Assembly (NCBI RefSeq): GCF_029813775.1
Contig: NZ_JARVKW010000005.1
Location: forward strand, 62,001 to 126,000
DNA: 64,000 nt
Source of the DNA: Streptomyces sp. DH24
GTDB taxonomy: Bacteria > Actinomycetota > Actinomycetes > Streptomycetales > Streptomycetaceae
Direction: 5' to 3'
Below the pieces are notes generated by a model, which had not been told where the DNA came from, did no database searches, and saw only the letters and a program-made list of their open reading frames with translations. Below, in pieces: positions 1-8,407 of this stretch. A program made the translations under genes and the position numbers. Each line of letters begins with the position of its first letter. The first letter of the stretch is position 1.

Positions 1-1044
1 AGGGCCGGGCATCGACCGGTCGGCCAGGAACCTCAGGTCGTCGAAGACCCGGGCGCTGCGCACCGGGATCCAGCGCCAGAGCCCCGGCTCGGGACGCATG
101 AGCGTCGTGTCGGACACCACGATGCGCGGCATGCGCGCACGGGCGAACTCCGCGCCGAACGAGGGGAGGTCGGCCAGGGTGAACCGGCCGAGCGAGTCGA
201 AGTACTCACGGGTCTTTCGGAAGTACTCCGGGGTGTACCGCGACGCCGACTCGCCACGCACCACCATGGGTTTGATCTCGACGAAGTAGCCGCCTTTGCG
301 CGCGAATTCCCAGCGGGACACCGGATATTGCAGCACCAGGCCGCCGCCGATGGCCCGCAGCACCGTGGCGGTGACGGCACTGAGGAGATCGTCGAAAGAG
401 ATGCCCCTGCGCAGCGGCAGCCACTGCTCGCCGGATTCGGAGATCATCGGTATTCCCCTGCGCCCCGGGACGGGCATCTCGCCGAGCGCTTTCTCCACCA
501 CGTCGGGATCGGCCGGCGTCATCTCCGCGTACTTGGCGACCAGCGCCGCGTGGTCGCGGTAACGGGCGCCGGCGCGGCGGGCCGGGGTGCCTCGCAGATG
601 GCCCCGCACCGCCGTGAGCACCGCCACCGCGTCGCCCAGGTCGACGACCATGTGGTTCAGCTTGGCGAACACCACGTACTCACCGTCGGCGCGCGGCCAG
701 CACGCGACGTGCGCGGCCTCCTCGAGCCGCAGCGGACGGGTGTTGTGGTACGCCGACATCGGGTCGGCGAGCTGGTCCGGGCCGCCGTCCATGGGCGTGT
801 CGTGCACGACGCAGGTCGCGGCCACGTCGGCCTCGTCGATGCCGAGGAGATGCGCCAGCGCGCGGGTGATTCCCACCTCGCGGAGGAAGCCCTCGACGCC
901 GGCCGGGTCACCGACGCGGGCGGGGTCGAGCGCGCCGATCCAGGCCGCGCAGGGGTTGATGTCGCAGTCCAGGTCCAGGTCCCGGAGGAAGCTGAAGAGG
1001 CCCCGCACACTGAGTGCGTCGGGACGCAGGGAAAGGCCGGGCAT
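1..1044 (-). CDS. Free-standing condensation-like acyltransferase (C-terminus outside window)
   Basis: The frame is open from an ATG at 1044 to the window edge, giving 348 residues without a stop, so the gene is partial. About residue 140 reads LNHMVVDLGD, which matches the HHxxxDG active-site motif of the NRPS condensation/CoA-acyltransferase fold. The catalytic His and Asp are kept, while the first His is Asn and the terminal Gly is Leu. Further downstream come YFVEIKPMVV and ARMPRIVVSDTT, resembling the latch side of such domains. Family members make amide or ester bonds with carrier- or CoA-bound acyl groups, or are dead structural domains. It is the last visible gene of the leftward operon, 193 bases after the antiporter. 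A role in offloading or acylating the product is inference. The ribosome-binding site is weak, so the start is uncertain. Confidence 0.7.
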   Translation of the reverse strand, partial: MPGLSLRPDALSVRGLFSFLRDLDLDCDINPCAAWIGALDPARVGDPAGVEGFLREVGITRALAHLLGIDEADVAATCVVHDTPMDGGPDQLADPMSAYHNTRPLRLEEAAHVACWPRADGEYVVFAKLNHMVVDLGDAVAVLTAVRGHLRGTPARRAGARYRDHAALVAKYAEMTPADPDVVEKALGEMPVPGRRGIPMISESGEQWLPLRRGISFDDLLSAVTATVLRAIGGGLVLQYPVSRWEFARKGGYFVEIKPMVVRGESASRYTPEYFRKTREYFDSLGRFTLADLPSFGAEFARARMPRIVVSDTTLMRPEPGLWRWIPVRSARVFDDLRFLADRSMPGP

Positions 1045-1237
1045 CAGCGCTCAGTTCTCTCGGAAGGGGTGCGTGCGGAAGGACACGGCGATCTCACGAA
1101 CGCGGAACGGCAGACTGGAGTTTGTCGACAGCGGCCGTGTTTCTCAAGGGCGTTCAAATGCAGCCGGTCGCGCCCTGCGGGCAGGGGCGTGCAACTGCGG
1201 AAACGCCTCACTTGAACACTCATGTGACCGGCTCCCG

Positions 1238-2581
1238 TCATGCGTCCGCCCGTTTTTCCGGCGCGCCTTCTTCCGGCAGGAACGACATTTCGCGCCGGCG
1301 CAGTTGTTCCTCCGCGGTGTCCTCCACACGGCGCATCGCGAAGCGCAGGATCGGCGGCGCCATCACGGACGTGACGATGGCGACGAGCACGATCAGGGTG
1401 TACGTCGTGGCGTTCAGGACACCGATGCGCAGGCCCACCGTGGCGATGACGAGCTGGATGACGCCGCGGGCGTTCAGGGCGCCGCCGAGGGCGAGGGACT
1501 CCCAGGCCCCGACACCGGCCACCCGGGCACCGGCGTAGGCGCCCGCCACCTTGCCGACGACGGCGATCAGCAGGAGTGCCGCGGCCGCCAGGAGGATCTC
1601 GGGGCGGGTGAGCGCGGTCAGTTCCACGCGCAGGCCCGCGGTGGCGAAGAAGAGCGGTGCGAACACCGACAGGACGACGGTGCGCAGCGGGGACAGTTGG
1701 GCGCGCACGGCCCGGGGCCCCGCGCCGAGGAGCATGCCGGCGAGGAAGGCGCCGAACATGGCCTCGAGGCCGAGCGCGTGGGTCGCGGCCGCGCTGAGCA
1801 GGATGAACGCGGTGGCGCCCGGCACGGTGGTGCGGCTGTCGCCGGAGCGTGCCGCCGCCGTCATGGCGCGCCGGACCAGGGGCCGGGCGATCAGGGCGGT
1901 GACGGCCAGGGCGAGGGCCACGGCGGCCAGCGGCTCGGCGACACTGCCGGCCCCGGCGGCCCCGGCGGCCATCGCGGTGACCACGGACAGCAGGATCCAT
2001 CCGATGATGTCGTCCACCATGCCGGCGGCGAGGGTGAGTTGGCCGACGTTGCGATGGATGAGGTTCATGTCGGTGAGGGTCTTCGCGATGACCGGCAGGG
2101 CGCTGACGCACAGGGCGACGGCGATGAACAACGCGAAGGTGGGGCGGTCGGTACTCGCGGGGATCAGGTCGTCCGGGGCCACCCAGCCGGCCGCGAATCC
2201 CAGGGCCAGCGGCAGCAGCAGTCCGCCCGCGCCGACACTCAGGGCGGTGGCGCCCCTGCGGCGCACGAGCCCGGCGTCCATCTCCATGCCGGTGATGCCC
2301 ACGAGCAGGACGACGCCGAGCTGGCCGAGCGCGTCGAGGAGGTGGAACTGGTCGGCCGAGCGCGGCAGCAGCCACTCCGCGACCGCGGGCGCCGCGCTGC
2401 CCAGAACGGTGGGCCCCAGCAGGATGCCCACGCAGAGTTCCCCGGTCACGGCGGGCATCCCGAACCGCGCCGCGAGCCGTCCGCACACCAGGGCGAGCAG
2501 CACGAGGAACCCGGCCTGGAGGAGGAAGACGAACAACTGGTGGTGGGGGAGCGGCGGTACCGCCGCTGCGGCGTACGACAT
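1238..2581 (-). CDS. CPA2-family cation/proton antiporter
   Basis: The 447-residue protein is almost wholly hydrophobic, with about 12 membrane segments. Its N-terminal half reads GRLAARFGMPAVTGELCVGI and later LLVGITGMEMD, typical of the Na+(K+)/H+ exchanger domain of monovalent cation:proton antiporter-2 proteins. No TrkA-N regulatory domain follows, so it is the membrane domain only. The ATG at 2581 lies 35 bases after the permease stop, consistent with one operon. Antiporters of this kind occur in several actinomycete antibiotic clusters, where ion homeostasis, self-resistance or export have been suggested. Which of these applies here cannot be read from sequence. Confidence 0.88.
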   Translation of the reverse strand: MSYAAAAVPPLPHHQLFVFLLQAGFLVLLALVCGRLAARFGMPAVTGELCVGILLGPTVLGSAAPAVAEWLLPRSADQFHLLDALGQLGVVLLVGITGMEMDAGLVRRRGATALSVGAGGLLLPLALGFAAGWVAPDDLIPASTDRPTFALFIAVALCVSALPVIAKTLTDMNLIHRNVGQLTLAAGMVDDIIGWILLSVVTAMAAGAAGAGSVAEPLAAVALALAVTALIARPLVRRAMTAAARSGDSRTTVPGATAFILLSAAATHALGLEAMFGAFLAGMLLGAGPRAVRAQLSPLRTVVLSVFAPLFFATAGLRVELTALTRPEILLAAAALLLIAVVGKVAGAYAGARVAGVGAWESLALGGALNARGVIQLVIATVGLRIGVLNATTYTLIVLVAIVTSVMAPPILRFAMRRVEDTAEEQLRRREMSFLPEEGAPEKRADA

Positions 2582-2616
2582 GGGCTACCGGCTCCTGGTC
2601 CACAGCGGCAGGGGGA

Positions 2617-4191
2617 TCACAACGGGTGACGACGCAGGTACGCCGCGCCGGAACGCACGCCCCAGTGGTAGGTGAGCAGTCCGCACAGGGCCACCGCCAC
2701 GGTGTCCCACGGCGCCGGAACCACCCCGCTGCCGCCGAACGTGCCGAGACCGGACAGCACGAACAGCCACCCCAGGAACGCGAGCAGCCAGGCGCCCGTG
2801 CGCAGTTCGGCGGCGAGATCGAGCTGGCGGCGGCGGAGCGCGACGAACAGGAACATGGCGGCCATCAGCACCGGCAACGCGGTGCGCAGGGTCTGCCAGG
2901 AGGCCCAGTAGACGAGTTCCGAACCGACGACGAACCCGGCGGGCGCGATCCAGCGAAGGCCCCGGACCCAGCCCGCGAGCCGTTCGGGGGCGGCGACGCG
3001 GAAGGAGCCGGCCGCCACGGTGCACAACGAGTAGGTGAGCAGGGCGAGCACGCCGACCACGCCGATGATCTCCTGCCACCGGGTGGCGGGCAGCAGGCAG
3101 ACCATGCTGAGCGCGAAGTTCAGCGCCATCGCGTTCCTCGGCACGCCTGCGCGGTCGTGCACGGCGGCGAACCGGCGCGGAATCGCCCCGTTCTTGGCCA
3201 CCCCGTACGTCTCCCGGCTGCCGGCCGCGACCATCACGTACGTCGAGCCCGACGGCGAGAACACGGCGTCGGCGTAGATGAGAGTGGCCAGCCAGCCCAG
3301 GTTGAGCAGCAGGGCGAGTTCACCGAACGGCGAGGAGAAGTTGAGGCCGGCCCATCCTCCCGAGCCGAGGCTGCCTTCCGGCACCGCGAGCACGAAGGCG
3401 ATCTGCAGCACGACGTTCAGCGCGACCGACAGGACGATGGCGGTCAGCACCGCCCGGGGGATGTCCCGGCGCGGGTTGCGTGCCTCGCCGGACAGCTCGA
3501 TCGGCGTGGCGAAGCCGTTGAGGGCGTAGATGATGCCCGCGCCGGCGATCGCGGTCAGGGAGGCCGACCAGCCGTACGGCGCGAGGCCGCCGCCGGCGGA
3601 GACGTTGCCGGGGTGGAAGCTCGCCACGAGCAGCGCCACCACGGTGACGACGGGTACGAGCACCTTGATGACGGTGACGGCGAAGTTCAGGCGCGCGAAC
3701 AGCTTGACGCCGAACCAGTTCAGCACGACCAGGACGGCCAGCAGTCCGGCGCCCGCCGCCTTGCCCGACACCGACAGGGCGTTGTCGACGTACAGGCCGG
3801 ACAGGTACCGGTCCGCGTACTGCACGACCGCGGAGGCCTGGGCCGCCATCGAGTTGGCCACGGCGAGGAGCACGGCCCAGCCGATGAGGGTGCCCGCCAG
3901 CGGCCCGTTGGCCAGCAGCGGCCAGCGCACCATGCCGCCCGACTCCGGGGTGCCCGCGCCCAGTTCGACGAGGACCAGCGCGATCAGGGTGAGGGCCGCG
4001 CCCGCGATGATCCAGGAGAGGACGGCCGCCGGGCCCGCCGCGGCAGCGCCGTAGAAGGCTCCGAACAGCCAGCCGGAGCCGATGATGCCGCCGAACGCGA
4101 TGCCGGTCAGGCTCCAGAACCCGAGGTCGCGGCGGAGCTTGTGGTCCTGGCCCGGCTTCGTCGGCGTGGACGGTTCCGCCGCGAGCGTCAC
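2617..4191 (-). CDS. APC-superfamily amino acid permease
   Basis: The 524-residue protein has about 12 membrane segments. The first carries the APC glycine signature in GIAFGGIIGSGWLFG (residues 30-45). A later GEARNPRRDIPRA segment matches the conserved cytoplasmic loop of amino acid/polyamine permeases. The start is GTG at 4191 with a GGGG ribosome-binding element 7 bases upstream. It sits 115 bases after the aminotransferase and 35 bases before the antiporter, in the same direction. Family members are proton-coupled amino acid symporters or exchangers. In this setting it may import a precursor amino acid or move the product, which is inference. Confidence 0.87.
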   Translation of the reverse strand: MTLAAEPSTPTKPGQDHKLRRDLGFWSLTGIAFGGIIGSGWLFGAFYGAAAAGPAAVLSWIIAGAALTLIALVLVELGAGTPESGGMVRWPLLANGPLAGTLIGWAVLLAVANSMAAQASAVVQYADRYLSGLYVDNALSVSGKAAGAGLLAVLVVLNWFGVKLFARLNFAVTVIKVLVPVVTVVALLVASFHPGNVSAGGGLAPYGWSASLTAIAGAGIIYALNGFATPIELSGEARNPRRDIPRAVLTAIVLSVALNVVLQIAFVLAVPEGSLGSGGWAGLNFSSPFGELALLLNLGWLATLIYADAVFSPSGSTYVMVAAGSRETYGVAKNGAIPRRFAAVHDRAGVPRNAMALNFALSMVCLLPATRWQEIIGVVGVLALLTYSLCTVAAGSFRVAAPERLAGWVRGLRWIAPAGFVVGSELVYWASWQTLRTALPVLMAAMFLFVALRRRQLDLAAELRTGAWLLAFLGWLFVLSGLGTFGGSGVVPAPWDTVAVALCGLLTYHWGVRSGAAYLRRHPL

Positions 4192-4306
4192 GCGATCACC
4201 CCGCGGCTCGTCGTCCGGGCGATGTCCCCGGATGGTCGTACGGTCGTCGGTTCCATCTCGTGTCCCCCTTGTGGTCGGGCGCGGTGAGGCCCGCGGTGCG
4301 GTGAGT

Positions 4307-5653
4307 TCAGGTGCGGTCGGCGACGAGCGCGGCGAGGCGGTCGATGCCGACGCGGATGCGGTCGGGCGTCAGCACGCTGAAGGAGAGCCGGATCTGATGG
4401 AATCCGCCCTGACCCGCGTAGAAGTGGTGCATGGGTGTCCACAGCACGCCGAAGCGGTCGGCGGAGTACTCGAGCATGGCGTCGTCCGCGCGGAAGGGCA
4501 GCGTGACGACGGTGAACATGCCGCCCTTCGGGGTGTTCCAGGAGACCCCGGACCCGCCCATCGGGGCGCGGGCGCCGAACCGCTCCTGCAGAGCGCCGAG
4601 CACGGCCCGCAGGTTCTCGCGGTAGACCCGCGCTTCCCGCACGGTGGCGCGCTCCACGCTGCAGTCGTTCTCCAGCAGGAACCCTCCGACGACCGCCTGG
4701 GCGACGGTGGAGGTGTTGAGCGTGAGCATGCTCTTGAGCTTGGCGAGCTCGTCGGCGAACAGGCCCGCGCCGACGACGGGTTGGTCCGCCACCACGTACC
4801 CGACCCGGGCCCCGGCGAAGGCGGTCTTCGCGAAGGACCCGAAGTAGACCACGCGTTGCCCGGTGTCGAGCGACTTCAGCGTGGGCAGCCGTGCCCCGCC
4901 CGCGTGGAACAGGGAGTACGGGTTGTCCTCCAGCAGGAGGATGTCCTCCCGTTCGGCCAGTTCGAGCAGCTCGCGCCGGTTGGCCTCCGGCATGGTGGCG
5001 CCGCTGGGGTTGGCGAAGTCGGGCACGACGTAGCAGGCACGGGGGCGCAGCCCGTCGGCCCGCGCGCGGCGGATCTTCTCCGCCAGGTCCGTCACGTCGA
5101 TGCCGTCGGGCCCCTCCCGCACGGACCTCACCGGCATGTCGACCAGCCGGGTCGCGCCCAGGAAGCCGACGTACGCCGGGTACGCCGCGAAGATCACGTC
5201 GCGGGCGTCGGTGCGCAGGGCGCGGAGCACCAGGACCATCGCCTCCTGGCACCCGGTGGTCACCAGCAGCGACTCGGGCGCGACGGCCAGCCGTTCGTCG
5301 GTCTCCAGGTGCCGGGCGATCAGCTGGTGGATGACGCCCTTGGTGCGGCCGTACTGGAAGAACGTCCGCCGCACGGCCTCGGGGTCCAGGCCGAGTTCGT
5401 CCCTGAGGTGACGTTCGAAGGCGGCCAGGTAGCGGCCGAGCGCGTCGACCTCGTAGAAGCCCTCGTACGGGCGTCCCGCCGCGAAGGAGACCGCGTCCGG
5501 GAAGCGGCCCGCGATCTCGTTGAGCAGCGTCATGGAGGTGAGCACCGGGTCGCTCACCGACGTGTGCAGCTCGCCGGCGTGCAGCCGCGCTCCGGGGGGC
5601 GCCTCGGACAGGTCCACCGGAGCCCTGCCCAGACCCTGTGACGTACTGGTCAT
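4307..5653 (-). CDS. PLP-dependent class I/II aminotransferase
   Basis: This 448-residue fold-type-I aminotransferase shows VTTGCQEAM (cofactor phosphate loop), PDFANPSG (substrate/PLP ring contact) and GSFAKTAFAGARVGY, which places the Schiff-base lysine at K276. It lacks the N-terminal GntR domain of MocR regulators, so it should be purely catalytic. The family includes 2-aminoadipate and phenylglycine-type aminotransferases acting on 2-oxo acids. Start ATG 5653 has AGGAG upstream. It is the second gene of the leftward operon, 39 bases after the ATP-grasp ligase, and probably supplies an unusual amino acid for that ligase or the NRPS module. The substrate cannot be assigned. Confidence 0.87.
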   Translation of the reverse strand: MTSTSQGLGRAPVDLSEAPPGARLHAGELHTSVSDPVLTSMTLLNEIAGRFPDAVSFAAGRPYEGFYEVDALGRYLAAFERHLRDELGLDPEAVRRTFFQYGRTKGVIHQLIARHLETDERLAVAPESLLVTTGCQEAMVLVLRALRTDARDVIFAAYPAYVGFLGATRLVDMPVRSVREGPDGIDVTDLAEKIRRARADGLRPRACYVVPDFANPSGATMPEANRRELLELAEREDILLLEDNPYSLFHAGGARLPTLKSLDTGQRVVYFGSFAKTAFAGARVGYVVADQPVVGAGLFADELAKLKSMLTLNTSTVAQAVVGGFLLENDCSVERATVREARVYRENLRAVLGALQERFGARAPMGGSGVSWNTPKGGMFTVVTLPFRADDAMLEYSADRFGVLWTPMHHFYAGQGGFHQIRLSFSVLTPDRIRVGIDRLAALVADRT

Positions 5654-5692
5654 GCGGGTGGCTCCTGTTCTCGTCGGGGGGTCGGCCCCGGG

Positions 5693-6961
5693 TCAGTCGG
5701 ACACGGGGCGGGCGCGCAGCTCGACCAGCCGCTCCGGCTCCCGGAGGTCGGCCATGACCTGCTCCTTGTCGTCGCCGACGGCCACGACGTGGGCGTAGCG
5801 GGTCAGGAACGCGTCGGGCGGGAGCGCCAGGCGGGAGCCGGGTCGGGCGGTGACGCCCGTCTCGTGGATGGTCGGGCCCAAGCGGTCCTCGTGCACGACG
5901 ACCTCGACGACCTCGCAGCGGGTCTCGGGCGGCAGGAACCGGACCCCGGCGACCTTGCGGAACGTCGGCACGGTGTCGGGCTTGTGGCCGGCGGCGACCT
6001 GGGCGGCGGCGACCGTGGGGTCGACTCCGGAGGCCAGCAGGCCGACGTAGGGGATCAGGTCTCCGCCGAGGCGGGCGTTGACCTCCACCAGCCGGGGGCC
6101 CTTGGGGGTGAGCTTGAACTCGGAGTGGGTGGCGCCGTGGACGAAGCCCAGCGCCCGGTGGATGTCCTGGAGCTGGCCCAGGAGTTCCGCGTCCTGGAGC
6201 AGCGGGTCGTTCGCGTCCACGTCGTGCCCGGTTTCCACGAAGTACGGTGCCGGGCCGAGGTGCTTGCGCGCGAGGACGGTCGGCGTGACGTGTCCGTCCT
6301 GGATGACGGCGTCGATGCTGATCTCCGGCCCGGTGAGGAACTCCTCCACGAGGACGTTCTGCTCGTGCCGGGGCAGCCCCAGGGCGTCGGCGCCGTCGGC
6401 GGCGGCGAAGGCCCCGGCGACGTCCTCGGCGCGGTCGACGCGTACGACGCCGGCGCTGCCCGCCATGGCGCGGGCCTTGACGATCACCGGGTAGCCGATC
6501 TCTTCGGCGACGGCGAGCGCTTCCTCGGCGCTGGTGACGATGCGTGAAGCCGGCTGGGGCACGCCCGCGGCGGCGAGCACGGAACGCGTGGTCGCCTTGT
6601 CCCGGCAGGCGTTGATGGTCTCCGGCGGACTGCCCGGCAGCCCGAGGTCCTGGGCGAGCCGTGCGCAGAAGACGACCTGCGACTCGTCGTAGGTGAAGAC
6701 CCCCACGACCGGCAGCGAGTCCACGAGGGTGAGCGCCGCCTCGCGCATCGACTCCGCGTCCCGGGTGTCGACCCGGGTGGCGCCCGCGCAGTACGCCAAC
6801 TGCCAGGTCGCCTCGGCGGAGTCCAGGAGCCACAGCCGGTAGTGCCGGGAGACGGCGGCCAGGATGTACTCGCGGTAGGGGCGGTATCCGCTGCCGACGA
6901 GCAGCAGGACCGGGGCGTCCTGGGACATGGCGCCGGGGCCGTGGTCGTCCTGTTCAGTCAT
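5693..6961 (-). CDS. ATP-grasp amide/peptide ligase
   Basis: This 422-residue protein has an N-terminal nucleotide-fold domain (LLLVGSGYRPYREYI), a central ATP-grasp domain (YPVIVKARAMAGSAGV near residue 160, NVLVEEFLTGPEISIDAV near 225) and the metal-binding ending RLVEVNARLGGD near 310. This is the layout of carboxylate-amine ligases such as BacD-like dipeptide ligases and carnosine synthase, which activate a carboxylate as acyl phosphate and join it to an amine. ATG 6961 follows AAAGGA at a good distance. It is the first gene of the leftward operon, about 150 bases downstream of a strong promoter-like sequence. An amide bond made outside the NRPS is likely; both partners are unknown. Confidence 0.87.
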   Translation of the reverse strand: MTEQDDHGPGAMSQDAPVLLLVGSGYRPYREYILAAVSRHYRLWLLDSAEATWQLAYCAGATRVDTRDAESMREAALTLVDSLPVVGVFTYDESQVVFCARLAQDLGLPGSPPETINACRDKATTRSVLAAAGVPQPASRIVTSAEEALAVAEEIGYPVIVKARAMAGSAGVVRVDRAEDVAGAFAAADGADALGLPRHEQNVLVEEFLTGPEISIDAVIQDGHVTPTVLARKHLGPAPYFVETGHDVDANDPLLQDAELLGQLQDIHRALGFVHGATHSEFKLTPKGPRLVEVNARLGGDLIPYVGLLASGVDPTVAAAQVAAGHKPDTVPTFRKVAGVRFLPPETRCEVVEVVVHEDRLGPTIHETGVTARPGSRLALPPDAFLTRYAHVVAVGDDKEQVMADLREPERLVELRARPVSD

Positions 6962-7118
6962 GACGATTCCTTTTGGCGTGTACGGAGGAAAGCCGAATTC
7001 GCGTCGCGCGACAGAAATCGCGCACGGACGGCCGCTGCCCGTATGCGCCGATCAAAAGGGAAGATTTCTCGGGCATCCATGGGAATGCCGGGCGAGGGCG
7101 CCGTGATGCCGGACGTGA

Positions 7119-7147
7119 TTTTTACTGGCTCGCCGAGAGCCTGTCAA
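7119..7147 (-). promoter_or_regulatory. Leftward sigma-70-like promoter with operator-like spacer
   Basis: Read on the minus strand there is a TTGACA -35 (7142-7147), a 17-base spacer and a TAAAAA -10 (7119-7124). The spacer begins with GGCTC-TCGGC-GAGCC, an inverted repeat (7127-7141) where a repressor could bind between the promoter elements. It would start transcription near 7112, about 150 bases before the ATP-grasp gene. Confidence 0.6.
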
Positions 7148-7254
7148 CGGAGTTCAGACAGAGCTCCGCGCCACTCGTACCGCCTTGCTCATGCGGGTGT
7201 CCTGAGCTGCACCGCGGGCGTGACTGCCGTGCCGCGACTGCGGCGACGCGGCCG

Positions 7255-7285
7255 TGTGCAACTGAGTAAAGGGAGCAGTTGCACA
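7255..7285. repeat. 10-bp inverted repeat, possible operator
   Basis: TGTGCAACTG (7255-7264) is the perfect reverse complement of CAGTTGCACA (7276-7285), separated by AGTAAAGGGAG. It ends 25 bases upstream of the rightward -35 candidate, so it may bind an activator or repressor. A hairpin terminating some upstream transcript is less likely because no gene runs into it. Confidence 0.5.
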
Positions 7286-7310
7286 GTCGTCCGCGCATTC
7301 TGAACGACCC

Positions 7311-7339
7311 TTGCGTGCCGACCCGGCGTATGCGATAAA
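7311..7339 (+). promoter_or_regulatory. Rightward promoter candidate
   Basis: TTGCGT (7311-7316) and GATAAA (7334-7339) are separated by 17 bases. Start of transcription would be near 7346, giving a leader of about 50 bases before the carrier-protein gene. The match is moderate. Confidence 0.4.
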
Positions 7340-7395
7340 GATCCGGTCCTTGGCTCCGATGCATCCGGACAGGGCCCTATAGAGGGAGGTCGACA

Positions 7396-7704
7396 TTGAC
7401 GGACCGAATCCTGAGGATCATCATCGACGCGATCGATGACATCAATACGATGCGCGAAGAGAAGATTCCTACCGAGAATGTACTCGACCTGTGTCTCTAC
7501 GGCAATGACGGGGTATTCGAGTCGATGTACCTCGTGGCTTTTCTCGCCCAGGTCGAGGAGAGCATCGAGGATGAGTTCGAGGTGGAGGTCACGCTGGCTT
7601 CCGAGAAGGCCGTGTCGCTCCGGGTGAGTCCGTTCAGCAGTGTCCGCAGGCTGATCGCATTCATCGAGGAGGAGCTGCAGTTGGTCGGTGCCGGCGCGGC
7701 GTGA
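7396..7704 (+). CDS. Small acyl carrier protein
   Basis: This 102-residue acidic protein has the four-helix carrier pattern. Residues 35-50 read YGNDGVFESMYLVAFLAQ, which aligns with the GxDSL phosphopantetheine region of carrier proteins, making Ser43 the likely attachment site. The usual Asp-Ser-Leu is Glu-Ser-Met, close to the DSM form of DltC and similar free-standing carriers. The start is taken as TTG at 7396 because GGGAGG (7383-7389) lies 7 bases upstream; the next ATG (7450) would remove helix 1. It is the first gene of the rightward operon and ends 5 bases before the SDR start. It probably carries the acyl group activated by the downstream AMP ligase and chlorinated by the halogenase. 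Confidence 0.75.
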   Translation: MTDRILRIIIDAIDDINTMREEKIPTENVLDLCLYGNDGVFESMYLVAFLAQVEESIEDEFEVEVTLASEKAVSLRVSPFSSVRRLIAFIEEELQLVGAGAA

Positions 7705-7708
7705 CCGC

Positions 7709-8407
7709 ATGATAGTCATGATCACCGGAAGCCGGACCGGAGTCGGCAAGGCGCTCGCCGAGCACTTCCTGGAGTCCGGCCACGACGTCATCGGGTGCAG
7801 CAGGAAGCCCTCGGCCATCGACCACCCGGGCTACCGGCACCACCAGGTGGACCTCACGGAGGTCGCCCAGGTCAAGAAGATGTTCCGAGAGGTCCGGAAA
7901 GAGTTCGGCTGCCTCGACGCGTTGATCAACAACGCGGGCACCTCCACGATGAACCACTTCATGACGACTCCGGACGAGGTCGTCAGGGACATCTTCGACA
8001 TCAACTTCTTCGCCGTTCTGAACTGCTGCCGCGAGGCGGTGAAGCTGCTGCGGAAGTCGGCCGGGCCGGCCCCCGCGATCCTGAACGTCTCCACGGTCGC
8101 GGTGCCGTGGGCGCTGGAGGGGCACCTGGCCTATTCGGCCAGCAAGAGCGCGGTCGAACAACTCGTCCAGGTCATGAGCAAGGAACTGGCCGCCTTCGGG
8201 ATCCGGGTCAACGCGATCGGTCTGCCACCGGTCCGCACCGTCCTCACCAGGACCGTTTCACAACCGAAGATCGACGCATTGATCGCCCGTCAGGCGATAC
8301 GCCGCATGTGCACGATGTCCGACATCGTCGGCCCGGTCGAGTTCCTCGTCGGCCCGCAATCGGCGTTCGTCACAGGTGAAACCATTTTCCTCGGGGGGGT
8401 GCACTGA
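7709..8407 (+). CDS. Short-chain dehydrogenase/reductase
   Basis: This 232-residue classical SDR has the dinucleotide motif TGSRTGVGKA near the N-terminus, LINNAGT in the middle, and a catalytic YSASK with the preceding serine in LNVSTVAV. The ATG at 7709 is preferred over a GTG at 7688 because it starts MIVMITG directly at the Rossmann strand. It starts 5 bases after the carrier gene and its stop abuts the next ATG, so translation is probably coupled. It may reduce a carrier-bound keto group or process the chlorinated unit. Substrate unknown. Confidence 0.85.
   Translation: MIVMITGSRTGVGKALAEHFLESGHDVIGCSRKPSAIDHPGYRHHQVDLTEVAQVKKMFREVRKEFGCLDALINNAGTSTMNHFMTTPDEVVRDIFDINFFAVLNCCREAVKLLRKSAGPAPAILNVSTVAVPWALEGHLAYSASKSAVEQLVQVMSKELAAFGIRVNAIGLPPVRTVLTRTVSQPKIDALIARQAIRRMCTMSDIVGPVEFLVGPQSAFVTGETIFLGGVH

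Larger units (their letters stand above)
6962..7395. promoter_or_regulatory. Divergent intergenic control region of the biosynthetic cluster
   Basis: These 434 bases separate the two divergent operons and contain no convincing gene. They hold a leftward promoter (7119-7147) with an inverted repeat in its spacer, a 10-bp inverted repeat (7255-7285), a rightward promoter candidate (7311-7339) and a ribosome-binding site at 7383-7389. The region is less GC-rich than the flanking genes. It is the only obvious place in the visible cluster for a shared regulator to act. Confidence 0.65.

Noticed and set aside
4188-6833. An 881-codon open frame on the minus strand
   Set aside because: It spans two well-supported genes in another frame and its product is low-complexity Arg/Gly/Pro, as expected of GC-rich shadow frames.
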